Positions 1 to 12,632 are shown, numbered from the stretch's first letter. The stretch is DNA of 64,000 bases from Solea solea (GCF_958295425.1 NC_081143.1:26620586-26684585), one strand, 5' to 3'. Notes: generated by a model from the letters alone, not told the origin. Program-made: numbers and translations.

Positions 1-1482
1 ACATTTTAACCTGGTTTTTATGTTTTTGTCAAACCTTAAAGGAGCTGTTCATCGGTTTAGAGGTTTAGGTTAGAGGGGTGTAGAGTGTGTGTACTATCTC
101 TTTTTGTGTCATAAACACTGACCTTCTCAGAACCAGTAGTCCTCATGGAGACCAAAACCTGGTCCTGTTGAGGCAGAACCTCGTTTCTGAGGAACTGGTT
201 GAGGTTTGGGCTGAAATCTGAACGTTAGGGATAACCCTACACACGCAAATTTTAAGATTAGAATTAAGTTTAAGTTAAGGGTTAGGGCTTAGAGTTGTAA
301 TAGTTAGGGCTAAGGGAATTCATTATACCAAGAAAATGTGTATTAAGGCTGTGAATAAGGGCTTAATTATCTTCATGCTACCTATAGAAGCTGGTAATGA
401 GAGGACAGTGTGTGTGTGTGTGTACATTTCACATACATTAAGTTAATGATTATGCACCATGTATGAGATCAGCGCACAGAGATACTATGAATGCAGGCGA
501 GCACGGCGCCCCCTGGGGCCTGGTGTGCATGTGCAGAGCTGCTGGTGTCGGTGCAGTATTGGAAGCATAGAAGCTTCAACACACGGATTTACAGTCAGTG
601 AAGGGATGAATCACAGAGGTGACGTGCAAAGATAATCTTTCTGTTCTTCTCGAGCGGTTAAATTGGACTCTTTAAAAAAAAAAAAAAAAATCAAATCAGT
701 TTCATTTGAGGAGCCAAAATTCATAAATCACACTTTGCCTCGGCGGTGAACGCTGACGACCCTTGGCTCGGAAACAAATTAGAAGGGTGCCCACTTTCTA
801 ATTTGTTCCGAGACGAGGGTCTTTAAATATTTTCCGTTTCTCGAACGTAACAGGGTTTCACTTCATTTCCTTCAGCCCGTGGCACTCTGGTTTGGTGCTG
901 CACTCCCACGGTGCTGAGCAGAAATCTGATTTTTCTCTCGCTAAAAGAGTGGAAAAAAAACTGATTTATTCATCCTGAGTAGAAGATTGTGTAAATGTTG
1001 GTACAACATTAAGCAACTTCCTGGTGGCGCTGCTCTGCTAGATCGACTCCAATTTTTATTGACGTTTCAATTTAATTTAACAGAATAAGAAATAAAAGGC
1101 ATAGACGCTCACTCAAAGCATTTAAATACATCTATAACAACTAAATCAATGAAAAGAGACTAATTTCATCCATCTTTTGACCGACTACCCAAACAGCCAA
1201 TGAGAGAAACGAGTCACTATATAAATGTAGATAAAACAGGTTTTTATCTACATTCATTTGCAGAACGTGCTACAGTTGTCATGTTCAGCGTGTACAAAAA
1301 GAAACAATAATATTTAAACCAAAATAACCTTTTCACTATCTTGACATTTCACTACAGAGTAAAAGGGGAATCTTCAAGCTCGACAGAAATATTGATGCAA
1401 TTTATATCGTGAAATATATCGCTATCAAATGATATAAAAAAACTTAGTGTAATAAGTTTGTTTTTTCCATATCTGCTTATTA
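1..1482. other. No gene seen
   Basis: Unique-looking AT-rich sequence with a short TG run near 410-422 and a poly-A run at 673-690. I see no coding or RNA gene here. Confidence 0.6.
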
Positions 1483-2250
1483 TAATACAAAATGTGACGC
1501 CGACAGACTGCCAGCCACTGATTGGTCATCACTGGAAGTCATGATCGCGACGTCTGACACAAGAATCAAAGCAAACAATGCTGACCTGTAGATCAGTTAA
1601 AAAAGACATAACAATCCTACTTATAGTTCCAAAATCTACTTATATTTCCAAAATCTACTTATAATTCCAAAATCTACTTATATTTCCAAAATCTACTTAT
1701 AATTCCAAATTCTACTTATAATTCCAAAATATACTTATAGTTCCAAATTCTACTTATAATTCCAAATTCTACTTATATTTCCAAAATATACTTATATTTC
1801 CAAAATATACTTATAGTTCCAAATTCTACTTATAATTCCAAAATCTACTTATATTTCCAAAATCTACTTATAATTCCAAAATCTACTTATAATTCCATAT
1901 TCTACTTTTAGTTCCAAAATCTACTTATATTTCCAAAATCTACTTATAATTCAAAAATCTCCTTATAGTTCCAAAATGAACTTAAAGTTCCAAAATCTCC
2001 TTATAGTTCCAAAATCTACTTATAATTCAAAAATCTACTTATATCTCCAAAATGTTCTTAAAGTTCCAAAATCTCCTTATAGTTCCAAAATCTACTTAAA
2101 GTTCCAAAATCTACTTATAATTCCAAATCCCACTGACTGTCTCTGCTCGAGCAGGAAGTACTGAACCATTCTGTGAACAAATCTTTTTAATGAGCCGATT
2201 CTAATGATTCAGTTTCACCCAAAACCACTGCTTTACAAGTCACTCGTTGA
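1483..2250 (-). mobile_element. Family A non-autonomous DNA element, partial, expanded by a minisatellite
   Basis: Both flanks match the other A copies. 1483-1614 (cgacagactgccagccactg, acacaagaatcaaagc) matches 20070-20200, and 2135-2250 (aatctttttaatgagc, gattctaatgattcagtt) matches 20320-20370. Orientation is reverse relative to the copy at 61.9 kb. The middle of the element has been replaced by a 19-bp tandem array. Terminal inverted repeats are not visible here. Confidence 0.7.
1615..2128. repeat. 19-bp minisatellite, about 27 units
   Basis: Tandem array with unit close to ttatagttccaaaatctac and variants (ttatatttcc, ttataattcc, ttaaagttcc). Because 19 is not a multiple of 3, the open frame at 1976-2164 encodes a 19-residue repeat made of three unit phases. 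I regard that frame as a by-product, not a gene. Confidence 0.92.
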
Positions 2251-3298
2251 GGACGTGCTGCAGTAATGGAAAACGATACCAAACCGAGTAGACTCGAGTT
2301 GTGCTGGAACTGTATGATGATGAAATACATGCAACGTGACACACAGCTTGATCCCCTGATATCACCTGTGTTCTCTGTGTCTCTACTTAAAGACGCTCAC
2401 TTCCTGTCCTCCCTCCAGCAGCAGCAGTTGGGGGGAAATCCCTTGAAGATGGCACTCCGTCAGTAATGATTTTCTGCTCAGCTGAGCAATGAAAGGTACA
2501 TATGCACTCCACTCATTCCTCTTTCACCCTCTGTAAACCCCATCACCCATCCCTCAGTGCATCTAATTAAAGGTTTAAAGCCAAGGTAAGCCTGCACACC
2601 AGAGAATCTCTCCAAACACCCACCCACCCGCTCTCTAACCCCGCCACACTCCACTCGTAACTTCTCCATGCTCGTCTCGCACTCTGGGGCTGCGTGAAAT
2701 TAAACCCAGCACAGTGAGGCGCGGCGTCTTCATTTAGAAAATAATAAGCAGACAGGCCCGTCAGCAAATAACCAAACACAGACGGAGGAGGGAGGCGTGA
2801 GAGGAACCCGCGTTGTCTTCCAAGTGCAGCCTGATGGAGACGCAGGTCACATCTGCCATGTTCATTCCAGCAGGGAGATTTCTGCGCACTGGGATTCTTC
2901 CCCAGTCAAATTGTTATTCTCGACCGAACCTGACAGGAGGAGGAGAAGGAGGAGGACGCCGAGCGGCATCTGCACTCGACTGCACCTGAAGAATCACTGA
3001 TGCCCCTCCACGGGAACACGAGAACCTCGAGAGTCAGGAGAGGAGCTACGAGCGGGAGAGTCACGAGTGACAAGTCCTGGGACTGGAGAACAAGTGGAAA
3101 ACAGAACTCATGTTTCAGTGATGTCACGTATTAAAGGGTGGACTGATTCAAGGAGAAGACTTTCCCTGCAGAGCTTTCTGAAAGGCCGACTCCAGTTTTT
3201 ACACCCCCTCGCTTTACTTGCCGTTTACATTAATAACACATGTGATCGTGTCTTTTTTTTTTGTTGTTGCCGGTTGTTTTGGGGTTTTTTATAATGCA
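2251..3298. other. No gene seen; GGA-rich patch
   Basis: Unique sequence. A short GGA/GAA-rich patch lies at 2932-2960, and poly-T at 3251-3260. Several short open frames overlap on both strands without recognisable protein features. Confidence 0.55.
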
Positions 3299-3469
3299 GT
3301 TTCTGAAATGTGAATATTTTCTGGTTTCTTTGCTTCATATAATAAAGAAATCACTACAATTCCTTGGGAAACACTGATCAACATTTTCTGCGTTTTTTTG
3401 GACCAAATAAGTAATCGATCGGGAAAGTAATCGACACCATGATATAATAACAGATAAAGAGTTGCAGCC
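3299..3469 (+). repeat. Family C interspersed element, partial
   Basis: Shares the family motifs gtgaatattttctggtttc, tttgctccatat-like sequence, gggaaacactgatcaac and a terminal gttgcagcc, seen again near 29.65, 35.2, 41.7 and 42.9 kb. Complete copies have short inverted ends of the form agagctg...cagctct and a core rich in atcgattaatcga. The family class is not determined. Confidence 0.65.
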
Positions 3470-3830
3470 AAACTTTATAGTACTGCACAAATAGTCCATC
3501 CACTGCATTATAACACCTTATGTGCATAAGAATACTGTGTTTCTACAGAATGTTTCATACATGGTAATAAATGCTAATACACATGTAACTCAAAGAGATT
3601 TTTAGGACAAAACTAACAAAAAACATCTGTTTTATTGTTGTGGCTGTTGGTGTTTAGACGGAAAACAGAACACTGTGTTTACTATGAATAATTATGAATA
3701 ACAATAAACCTTATTTTTGTTTCTAAGTTGAGCAATCTGGACTAATTTCAACATTACGTTTAGTGCCCGTTCAATATGTGCTTGTTTTTTCCGTGTATAT
3801 TGAAAAGAAACTGTCACAATTTTACCGATA

Positions 3831-3960
3831 TCTCTTGCATTTCTTATACAAACAACGTGAAAGTCAGCAGAGCACACACTGGTGTCCTTAGCGACATGCC
3901 TGCCAAGATTGAGGCCTATCAAGTGAACTGTTGGACTGTTATCTGATTAACAGGCAGACG
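3831..3960 (+). repeat. Family D interspersed repeat, partial
   Basis: About 130 bp (ctcttgcatttcttatacaa, cacacactggtg, cctgccaagattga) that also occurs at 9316-9447. Class unknown; recognised only because two diverged copies lie in the window. Confidence 0.65.
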
Positions 3961-6499
3961 TTCCACACATTTAAAGATTGTTTCTTAGTCCATGTTTTCT
4001 CTTTAAAGCTTTGGTTCTGAGCTCTAACATTCATATTTAATTAGCTTATCACATTCATATAAATGGGAATGCATTCCTTCAAGTTCATTACCTACCAACC
4101 AACCAACCAACCAAACAAACAAACAAACAAACAACCAACCAACATGTTTAAACTCATTTAAGGGAAACTAAACATTCTCTTCTGAGCAAAATCCACCCAA
4201 TGTCTGATTTATATAAATGCCAAGAAGTGGGTGGAGAGCTGAGGGAGGGAGGAGCAGTGCAGGGGGTGTGGTCAAGCATTTATTTAAAAGGTGGAGGAGT
4301 CTGAGACAACAAGCCTCACACTGATTGGACAAGAGGTTGATGAAAGTGTGTGCCGGCTGACTAAGAAACCCTGACAATGGCAAAGTTTGAATGCAGTAGC
4401 TTGTGTTTGACCAGAGAGGGCAGTAGATACACCATTTTTTTTTTTTTAATCACATGTATAATTTCACCTAAATCACCAAATAACATTACTGGTTTACCCC
4501 TGAAAAATGTGGTTTAGTTATACTTGAAGAGAAAATAAACTAAACTGAGTCCTCACTGAGAAGATAGAGGGTGTTAGCGCTAGGTCTATATTATCCAGCA
4601 GATTGTTTTTTTTTCCTAACTTATTCTCCAAAATGGAATGATGGTGTGAAATATCAATATTAATAGCAAAAACACTGAGACCTCATTATGGTGAAGGTCA
4701 CAGCGGGCTGTGGATTTAGAGCGGAGGAAGATAAACGAAACCCTTCAGCGTTTATGGCAGAGGAGAAACACTGCGCTCGCCGCCGGACGCCTTCCGAAGG
4801 CGAGCTGTCATCCTCGCTAACACGCTTTCAAGGAGAAGAAGAAAAAAAAGTTATCCTCCTCCTCTTTGAAATGTTTTTTTTTTTTTTTTTAGATGAACAT
4901 TTTTGTGAAATCATCCTGTGACTTTTTAATGTGTGCAAAGTGAATTCAAGTCATTAAAATGCAAAGAGCAGCGCAGGTAAGTCAGGATTAACAGCAGCAC
5001 CACGGGGACGAGGTTCACTGCAGATAGAGACTGAATCTGAGCAGGTGAGTGATGTGAGGCTTCGCTACAATCACTGAATATCACAAAACAGCCAAAAACA
5101 CTTTATATCTGCATGTCTGGGAGATTCTGGGAGATTTGAGTCATTTTGAACATCATGGTTTGTGTGAATGTGTGTGTGTGTGTGTGTACTTGTGAGGTTT
5201 ATTGAATGCAAATCGTAGTTTGATTGTAGAGGTACGAGCTAACTGTGTATTAAAACAGTTTATACAGTTAAAAATAAAAGGCTTAGGGTCTCTGGGTTCA
5301 TCCTTCAGTTGAGGATGAAATTATACTGATCGACTTCAAGGTACAAAAACGATCTTGTTATAATGAGAAACGGCTCCAATTCTTCTCTCCTCTGACAGTT
5401 CTATGCTTCCGTAAGAACCCACTGATGACGTCATAAAAATCACTTATAGCAGGATCAGGGACTTAGTTTCATCTGCATTTGATCCAGATTACAGATTACA
5501 TGGTTCAGTCCCATTGAACAAGTTCAGATGTGTTTATCTACATAAAGCTACATCTGAATAGATCAGGATGGATTTTGCCATGTTTATGTAAGAGGGCGAG
5601 AGCTATAAGCAGGTAAAGTTTTGTACGGATCCAGAGTGGAGGTCTGTGCTCTCTGTGTGATCTTGTATTTTATGACGCGCGTGTTTGTGTCGAACAATAC
5701 GTGATATAATTCTGCAACATGACATGAAGAAAAAGTAGTCTGAAGTCACTGTTGCTTGAATATTCCTCAGGTTTTTGCTCTGCAGGGATCAGCGTCTCTG
5801 CTCCGCTGTGGTTTACATTTCATATCATGGCTGAATATTTCTCATCACGGCCGAATATTGAGCAGAGAATAAGCTCAGAGCTCAGAATAATGTTTGCTCT
5901 CATCCTCGGGAGCGTGAACACAAAGATCCGACCCGCCGCTAACAGGCTTTGTGAATTAATGGCCCTTATGGGTTCCTCTCAGTGACAGGGAAAATGTCCG
6001 TTCCAATCATTTTAGACAAACAAAAAGTTAAAAAGTTACATAATAAAACAGGCTCAATTCAGCCTCAATGTTATTATTAAAACCTTTGAATTACACCAGC
6101 GCATTATTAACATCCTTGAACAAAGTTCTTTTTATGAAAATGTCAAAGCAGGGTTTTTCCATCCAGAGGATTTCAAAGCGACATGGAGACTGAGCAGATC
6201 ACGACGAGAGAGAACTTCCTTGAACTCTTTTTGTTTCTCTGAAAAGCAGAACCCTGCGCAGAAATCTAAAGTTTCCCCCTGCCGTTTAAAGCCTGGTTGG
6301 CTTCATTAGCGGAAAAACATTGTCAGCGAGGTGACAAGAACTTCAACCTCCGCATCACGTCAAAGTGAATTTGGAAACATATTCTGACTGTGGCAGGTGC
6401 AACAGCAATCTGAGGGCTTTTTTAATGTGTCGTTAGAAACCCGCGACAGAAGCTGCGGCAGACGGGAAACAAAGCGAGAGAGAAAGTTGCCAACGTTAC
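3961..6499. other. No gene seen; microsatellite and unique sequence
   Basis: Contains the CCAA/CAAA tract, poly-T at 4433-4446 and 4867-4890, and a TG run near 5170. A texture-unique block at 5750-5985 and another at 6120-6380 are repeat-free. No exon could be supported. Confidence 0.55.
4092..4143. repeat. (CCAA)n/(CAAA)n microsatellite
   Basis: Compound tetranucleotide tract: ccaa units, then caaa units, then ccaa again, about 50 bp. Confidence 0.95.
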
Positions 6500-6675
6500 C
6501 ATCGGAGAGCGATCTTGATGGGCGTGGTGAGGCAGGAGGTGAAGAGGTCGGCGGGCAGGTCGGGGTTCATGGGCAGCAGCTCGCTGGCCTCGCAGGCTGC
6601 CAGCTGGATGCAGTTCTTCATGGAGGGGGGCAGCGGCATCTGGGCCAGGGGGTGGCTCGGATTGATGGCCGCCAC
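6500..6675 (-). CDS. rptor: Raptor internal exon (end of RNC domain)
   Basis: This third visible raptor exon is 176 nt. It begins in phase 0 with [17 protein letters not shown] and ends after ...TTPIKIALR plus the first two bases (TG) of a Trp codon, so it closes in phase 2. It covers roughly residues 219-277. The acceptor is cccctcag before GTGGCG and the donor is CGATG followed by gtaacg. The motif [15 protein letters not shown] is strongly characteristic of raptor. Compared with human raptor from memory there are a few conservative changes (S for N in NPSHP, S for T in CEASELL). The next exon, which should supply the final G of Trp and then FCMQKC, was looked for on the minus strand below 6495 and not found, so it lies left of the window. 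The plus-strand frame over 6397-6729 is a shadow. Confidence 0.97.
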
Positions 6676-6935
6676 CTGAGGGGACACAACACAGACGGCG
6701 TTTGTTTAATGTTCATTAGTGAGGCTTGAAAATGAACAGTTTTTAGAGGGGAATCGCAATTTGAAACACGACACAGAGGCTGCAATTTAAAGTGGTTTGG
6801 TTCAGTTTGCATAAGGAATAAGACCAAAAGAAACAGCTCCTACTTTTCCATTTGTGACACCAGAATAACGCTACGATACGATAAGAGTGGAGACAATGAG
6901 CTGATTGTCAGTTGTTTCTTCAACGCCGCTTGATG

Positions 6936-7025
6936 TCTTGTTGAAACAAACCGGCCACAAACTGAGCAGGAACAAAAAATGTCCTCCATTGTTGTCTGTT
7001 GTGTTGTCGTTCATTGTCATCACAA
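6936..7025 (+). repeat. Family B fragment
   Basis: The stretch cggccacaaactgagcagg ... tgtcctccattgttgtc matches the internal part of the B copy at 32.89-32.98 kb. No ends are present. Confidence 0.5.
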
Positions 7026-8804
7026 CCGTACAACAGCGTCATGCTACAGCCTCGACTTTAGATTCTATCTAATTTACCTGCCGCTGAGTCTATATTTGTG
7101 CCTGATATGTTCATGAAATAGCACGGATTTGGTTGTTTTTACTGTGTTTTAACCATTTAACTGTCATTGGCGCGTGAGGACAGAATCGTGTAGTGTAATG
7201 TGATGTGATGGAAATGACACGAACGGAAGAATCAGAGCAAGTATCGAAATCGTTTGCATCGGATACCAAAAGATATGCGGTGAAAATACACAGGAGAATA
7301 AAGATGGACGACGACAGAGGTTAAAAGGATGAAATATTTGTCCTTTAGTTCTTAAAAGTAAGAATATTTAATGCAAGTTTGAGTTTGGGATTTGTGGTAC
7401 ACTATTGGTCAAAGTCAGTGGATCAGATGTCTGGAAAATAGTCTTACGGAGTCTTTCCTCAGTGAAGTTGATAAGGAAGAGCGAATATACACAACAGCCA
7501 CCAGGGGCGACTCCACTGCTTGTTAAAAGTAAAAAACTCTGTTCAGCATCTACTTCCTCACGGTTAATGACTTTGACCGTGAGTTTCAGCTCTTCTTCAA
7601 CAGAACATGATGTCATTTTTGTAAATTGTGTTCCCATTTAAAGGAAAACAGATGGTCAAGCACAGCACATGCGAGTGGAATCCTCAAAAAATAAAGAAAT
7701 CTCCATTTGCAAAACATCCAATACTGTGGCGGCCAAAAATCGAGTCAAAATCTTGATGTTTCGGTTGCCACGCAAAAAACTTCACCAAACACAGACTGTG
7801 AAAATGTGCGCGCTGTTTACTCCTCCTTCTATAGTTGCAGAATATTGTTACCCAGTTGGAACATTATGTTTTTGAAATGGCTGCTTGTTATTATTATTAT
7901 TATGACTAGGTGGTAAATGCATCAGCACAAATGTGTTGTTAACAGCTCGGTCGTTTCAAAAGACACAAAGACAACTCTGTCAGACTGCGGCGTGTGGGGA
8001 GATCCTCGAGGTCGTGACACCGGTATCAGACGAGAAGAAGTGGCACCGAGCCATCGCTAATTAGCACCACGTTACCACCTACACAAGCCTGTTTGTGTTC
8101 ATCTCATCACACCTGGCGTCTCCCCGTCACTCACTCAGTCTCCCAAACCACAAACTTTCCGACAGAGAAGAGTCTCCACTTTGTTTCATCACTTGTGAAA
8201 TTTCAGTGACAGATTTCCCGGGGACCAGACACTCATGCATTTCTCCCAGAGTGAGCTCACAGCCATTAAACCATACTAGTGCACAGTGCGGGGTGGTAGA
8301 CTGGTTCATACTGAAAAAAACCTTTTTTATTCTTTTACCGACCTAAATTTGTACCATTTTATTATTTAAACTATTTTACTTTTGTGTTTTTTTTATGTGC
8401 CTTTAACTCTGTAAAGCACTTTGGTTGTTTTTAAAAGTGGACTTGACTTAACTTTTATGATATGAATTTTTCATATACTGTAAGACCTCCTCCGTCTCGC
8501 TTTCCTCCTCCATGTCTGTGACTTTCGTGTCTGTTCACAAATCAGAAGGATCAGACAGGTGATCCAGGAAGGAAATTTGTTTCTGAATGAAAAACACAGT
8601 GAAATTCAAACACTGCTACACTGTTCAAGGGAGGACACTTCTAACTGCTGCACCACCCAAACTCATGCTAAGGGCTTCACTGACAGTAGGTGTTGGGTAG
8701 CTTCGGAAACTGAAACGGTAGAACAGGACGACAAAGACAAAGTTGTACCAAAATGACAAGCTGCGACTTATGTTTGGCAGTTTTGGGGGAGGTTTAAAAA
8801 GTCT
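7026..8804. other. No gene seen
   Basis: Low-copy sequence. 8400-8450 (ctgtaaagcactttggttg) resembles the 3' tail of a teleost SINE. Short frames on both strands have no recognisable domain. Confidence 0.5.
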
Positions 8805-9112
8805 GACGTGGACCAAACAATGTTGACATCCTCTTCCGCAGATCCGGGTCTGAGTTCCGGGGGCACTAGCCTTAGCAAGGAAGCCCAGACTGCACCCCTC
8901 TCCCCAGGCCACGTCTGCCAGCTCCTCCGGGAAGATCCCAAAGGGTTCCAAGGCCAGCAAAGAGATATAATCCCTCCAGCATGTCCTGGGCCGGCCCCCG
9001 AGGTCTACTCCTGGGGAAGGGCATGACCAGGACCCTTCCCTGACCAGGAAGCATCCTAACCAGATGCCCGGACCACCTCAGCTGGCCTGGTTCCTCTCGG
9101 CATGGAGGAGCA
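8805..9112 (-). pseudogene. Non-LTR retrotransposon (LINE) 3'-end fossil
   Basis: On the minus strand the translation contains GQLRWSGHLVRM followed by RPRGPAQDMLEGL. This is the pattern LRWxGHxxRM...RPRGRP...D that ends the reverse-transcriptase ORF of several teleost LINE clades. The reading frame shifts: the continuation (GIFPEELADVA) is in another frame, so the copy is dead. It is GC-rich compared with its surroundings. The exact LINE clade cannot be assigned by eye. Confidence 0.7.
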
Positions 9113-9315
9113 AACAACGATTTACTGCTAGTGTTGTTAGGCTTAGGTTGTTGTTGGAAGCAGCAACATGAGCGATTACTCGGACGACTTTAGCAGAAAA
9201 AAACTTCTTTGAGTATCAATAATCCATTTAACGTTTTTGAAAAATACCGCAAAATACATCTGTGGTCATACCACCCAGTTGCTAGTAGTCGCTAACTGCA
9301 CAAAACGAACGGAAC

Positions 9316-9447
9316 ACCTCTTGCATTTCTTATCCAAACGACGTCAAAGTCGGCACTGCACACACTGGTGCCCTTAGGGAGTCACCTGCCAAGTTTGAAG
9401 GCTGTCGAGCAAACCGTTGGAGGGTTATGCGATAGATAGACGCACGA
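9316..9447 (+). repeat. Family D interspersed repeat, partial
   Basis: Second copy of the 130-bp repeat at 3831-3960 (ctcttgcatttcttatccaa, cacacactggtgccctta, gaaggctgtcgagc), same orientation. Confidence 0.65.
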
Positions 9448-10791
9448 TGGAGGCAGATGATCCGCTGTGGCGGAGAAGCCAAAGAAAGAGAAGACGACAG
9501 ACAGACAGACACCTGAACGTCGACCGTCGCAGAGCTGCTCTTTTATGATCTTCATAAGCGACTAAATTGTGTTTACCATATTCAAATTTTAAAATCTCAA
9601 GTTCAACTCTTGGCTTTGTTCTGTGCAGCATGAGACGAGCCATTAAAGTGTTTTATCTTTGTTTTTTTGTCCTGTTGCAGAAAAAATGTGGCTGCTTATG
9701 GAATATTTGAGTCCCTTTTTTTTCCAGCTTTACCACTTTAGTACTTCCAGGTAGAAACACTGCAACCGACGCATACATTGTGATAACGTCATGATAATGT
9801 GATAGTTTATTGATCCCAAGGAGGACATTTGTCCTCCTGCTTGCCGTCCTAAACAAACCTGTCATCCGCTCGGTTCTGAGAGCAGGTTTTACTGCGGCCG
9901 ATTGACGGATCAGTCAATACCAACAAACATGATGAACGGGAGAGGGCTTTGATTTTGATGTGGGACTTTAATTATATTTGGAGCTTGTGACTATTTATGT
10001 GCTTATCGTGTTGTTGTACTGCTGATTTGTTTGCAGGGAGTTCACTGTGGTTTGTCTTTTCACTAAATAGACTTTAATGAGCTTTGGGCTTTAATGCCGG
10101 CAGTGATCCAGGACTTTGCTTTATCATCTCCGACTGTTATGGCCCATTTCTTTCATTCTGCTGCCCGGGGTAAAAACTCAGTGAGAAATTAAAGGGAGAT
10201 TATTATGATCATTATTATTTTTATTGCCTCTTTTGTGCGAAACTTAAGCCTCTATTTTAAGGAAGTGTGAATCTGTGTGCTCACTTCACTTGACTTCAGT
10301 GGGGTTTTTTTTTCTGCCGAATCATTTTCGATAACGCAACAACAGCATCAGCTGTTCTGCAACTGAAAAACCAGGAGTCCTTGTTTGTGAAGAGTTTTTT
10401 GATGACATGTCCTCCAATCTGACGTGTCCTGTTTCACAGACTAAAGTGCTTTTGGATTTTCAACACGAAACATTTCTTTGATATTGATCATTGATATCGT
10501 TGAATTTTGCTGTATTGTTTTTTATTTCTAGTTGTTTAAACTACAGTTGAGCTGAGAAAATCACTGGATTTAGACATCGTAAAGAGAAAACTCCAATGCA
10601 GGACACAAAATGCAAAAATTATGTCTTTGTGAGACACTGTTCTTGAAATGACTACATGCTAAATGTATTGTTAACAGATTTATAGTTTAAAAAAAAATGT
10701 AAAGTGACTGTATAGGACAGATATCACATTGGTAGTCGAGATTATTATATCGTATCGGACAAAAAAAAGTGAATTCAGGAGGTGCCGATGT
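9448..10791. other. No gene seen
   Basis: Unique to low-copy sequence with poly-T runs. 9800-9840 (tttattgatcccaaggagg) has the look of a transposon tail, but no element could be bounded. Confidence 0.5.
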
Positions 10792-11508
10792 TAGGGGTGG
10801 GTGAAAATATCAATTTGGTATATCATCGATATACTGTATCATCACCTTCCTCCAGGGCAAATGTCGATATTTTAACAATTATTTAATTAAGGCGCCATAA
10901 ATTAAGTAAGTTTCACTTCACGGGCGTCACTACTTCATGTCTCCTCACGGTGGTGCTACTTGAATGAATGAGGGGAAACTTTACAGCGGGATAATGGTGG
11001 AGAAAGCTACATTAAGAGACGCTCCGTCCACGTTATAAGACAAAGACTTCATTTGCTTTGTTCTCTGTCTTCCTTCCTTTTAACTTTTCACGGTAATGTT
11101 TTGTTTTCTTCAGTTGGACATAATTTACCACAGAGAGAAACTGCACCTTATTACATATGTATATTTATATTTATACTTATATTTATATATATATATATAT
11201 GTAAATAATTTCCTTCCTACTTGTATTACTTACTTGTATATTGTTTGTTTGTTTATTATCTATTGTTGAGCTGCTGTAACGCCGTTTTCGATAAATAAAG
11301 CTATCTTAATCTTAATATCGTGATGTTTCACTGTACGGTTGTCTCGCGATATATTGATCGTCACAGAAACGTTGTATCGTGATATTATTGGTATCGTGGT
11401 CCATGTGTCGCGTATCGCATCACGACACATTGCCCACTTTCAAGAGAAGTGACCGACGGTCATAGATCGCGTATCGTATTGGGAGGTACCGTGTGATTCC
11501 CACACCTA
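10792..11508 (+). mobile_element. Family F non-autonomous DNA element, full length
   Basis: Bounded by imperfect inverted ends: left taggggtgggtg, right (complement) taggtgtgggaatcac. The subterminal regions are rich in tatcg/cgata motifs. Flanks gccgatgt and gccagtat may be an 8-bp target duplication differing only by transitions, which would suit a hAT-type element. An AT-rich (TA)n tract lies inside at 11180-11203. Other copies lie at 27.7, 31.2 and 53.9 kb. Confidence 0.72.
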
Positions 11509-12134
11509 GCCAGTATGTTAAAAAAATACAATTAAAATCGATATCAAACCTCAATTATTTGACCATAAATTAGGTTTTTGTAACTGTAAAATCCCTGAGA
11601 TGGTCCACTGTTAGCAGCTACGATAAAAAGCTGCTTCGAGAACTAAAACTACAGACTCGTAGGCTGAGCAGGAGGAGTCGAGTTGAGTGAGGACTCCACG
11701 AACTCTCAGGCACCTGGGAATCAATATTTGCACAATTACGTAACCATATGTAAACATAAAACGTGAAGACATACAGTACAGGGGAACTTTAGCTGCACTG
11801 TACAGACAGTGATAGAGTAGAGCTACACGAGTGAAGCTGCTGCAGAGTCAGCACCTGACAACACCATGTGACCCGAGGCGATCGATGAGAACCCTCTGTT
11901 GTTAATTAGACGGGAAAACAATACAACAAATGATCTTGAGTGGCAATCAATTATTAACCTATTATTAAATTATTAATTATTTGTGGGGGGGTTTTATCAT
12001 TAAAACAAGTTGCCAGATTTTTTAGCTTCTTAAAAGTCAATATTTTCTGGTTTCTTTGCTCCACATCACAAAGGAAAGTTTGTGGATTTATTATCAATAC
12101 TTCGAGAAAGCCTGAGAATGATGTAAAGGAAATG

Positions 12135-12632
12135 CAAGGGTTGCCAGGCCTTGGTTGACATCAAATTCAAGGACTTTTCAAGAACCAGTTCCCTTAAATT
12201 CAAGGACCGAATATGCTGACACAGCTTAAGACAGGAGGACAACTTGTAAGAGCGTCTTCATCCATGATGGCGTCCACTTTTATTGATTTGCAGCATCTGG
12301 ACAAGTGATTGTCCTTGGGATCTTGGTCAAAGTCTTTGTAATTTGTCTTTGGTGAGACAGAGATCTTGGAACATCGTCATTTGCGCTCTCTTTGCTTAAC
12401 TTTACTCGCTCATTGTTGTTCTGCAAGGAATCTCACGTCAACGGCGGAGAGAAACACTGATGTGTCCTGCGTAGGCCTAGTCTACGTACATGAACAACAC
12501 AGTAGGTGGCGTCGCAACAAACAAGAGGGACTTCTTTCTGGCACAAAATTCAAGCACTTTCAATGACACCATGTCTATTTAGGGCAATATTGAAAAACTT
12601 TCAAGGATGTCAAGGACCCGTGGGAACCCATT
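12135..12632 (+). mobile_element. Family E non-autonomous DNA element
   Basis: The left end gggttgccaggccttgg and the right end (complement gggttcccacgggtccttga) form imperfect inverted repeats. Internal phrases tcaaattcaaggacttt, ctggacaagtgattgt and gggatcttggtcaaag recur in the copy at 41.4-42.3 kb. No intact transposase is present. Confidence 0.75.

Larger units (their letters stand above)
1..6499 (-). other. rptor: rptor intron, 5' part (incomplete)
   Basis: This is intronic sequence downstream of the exon ending at 6500, starting with gtaacg on the minus strand and leaving the window. It holds an A-family element with a minisatellite, one C copy, one D copy and a CCAA/CAAA tract. I saw no coding exon in it. 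Confidence 0.85.

Noticed and set aside
1976..2164. Small protein with a 19-residue repeat
   Set aside because: It is only the open frame of the 19-bp minisatellite; no start context or conservation supports a gene.
6397..6729. 110-codon plus-strand frame, Gly-rich
   Set aside because: Shadow of the raptor exon at 6500-6675 on the other strand.
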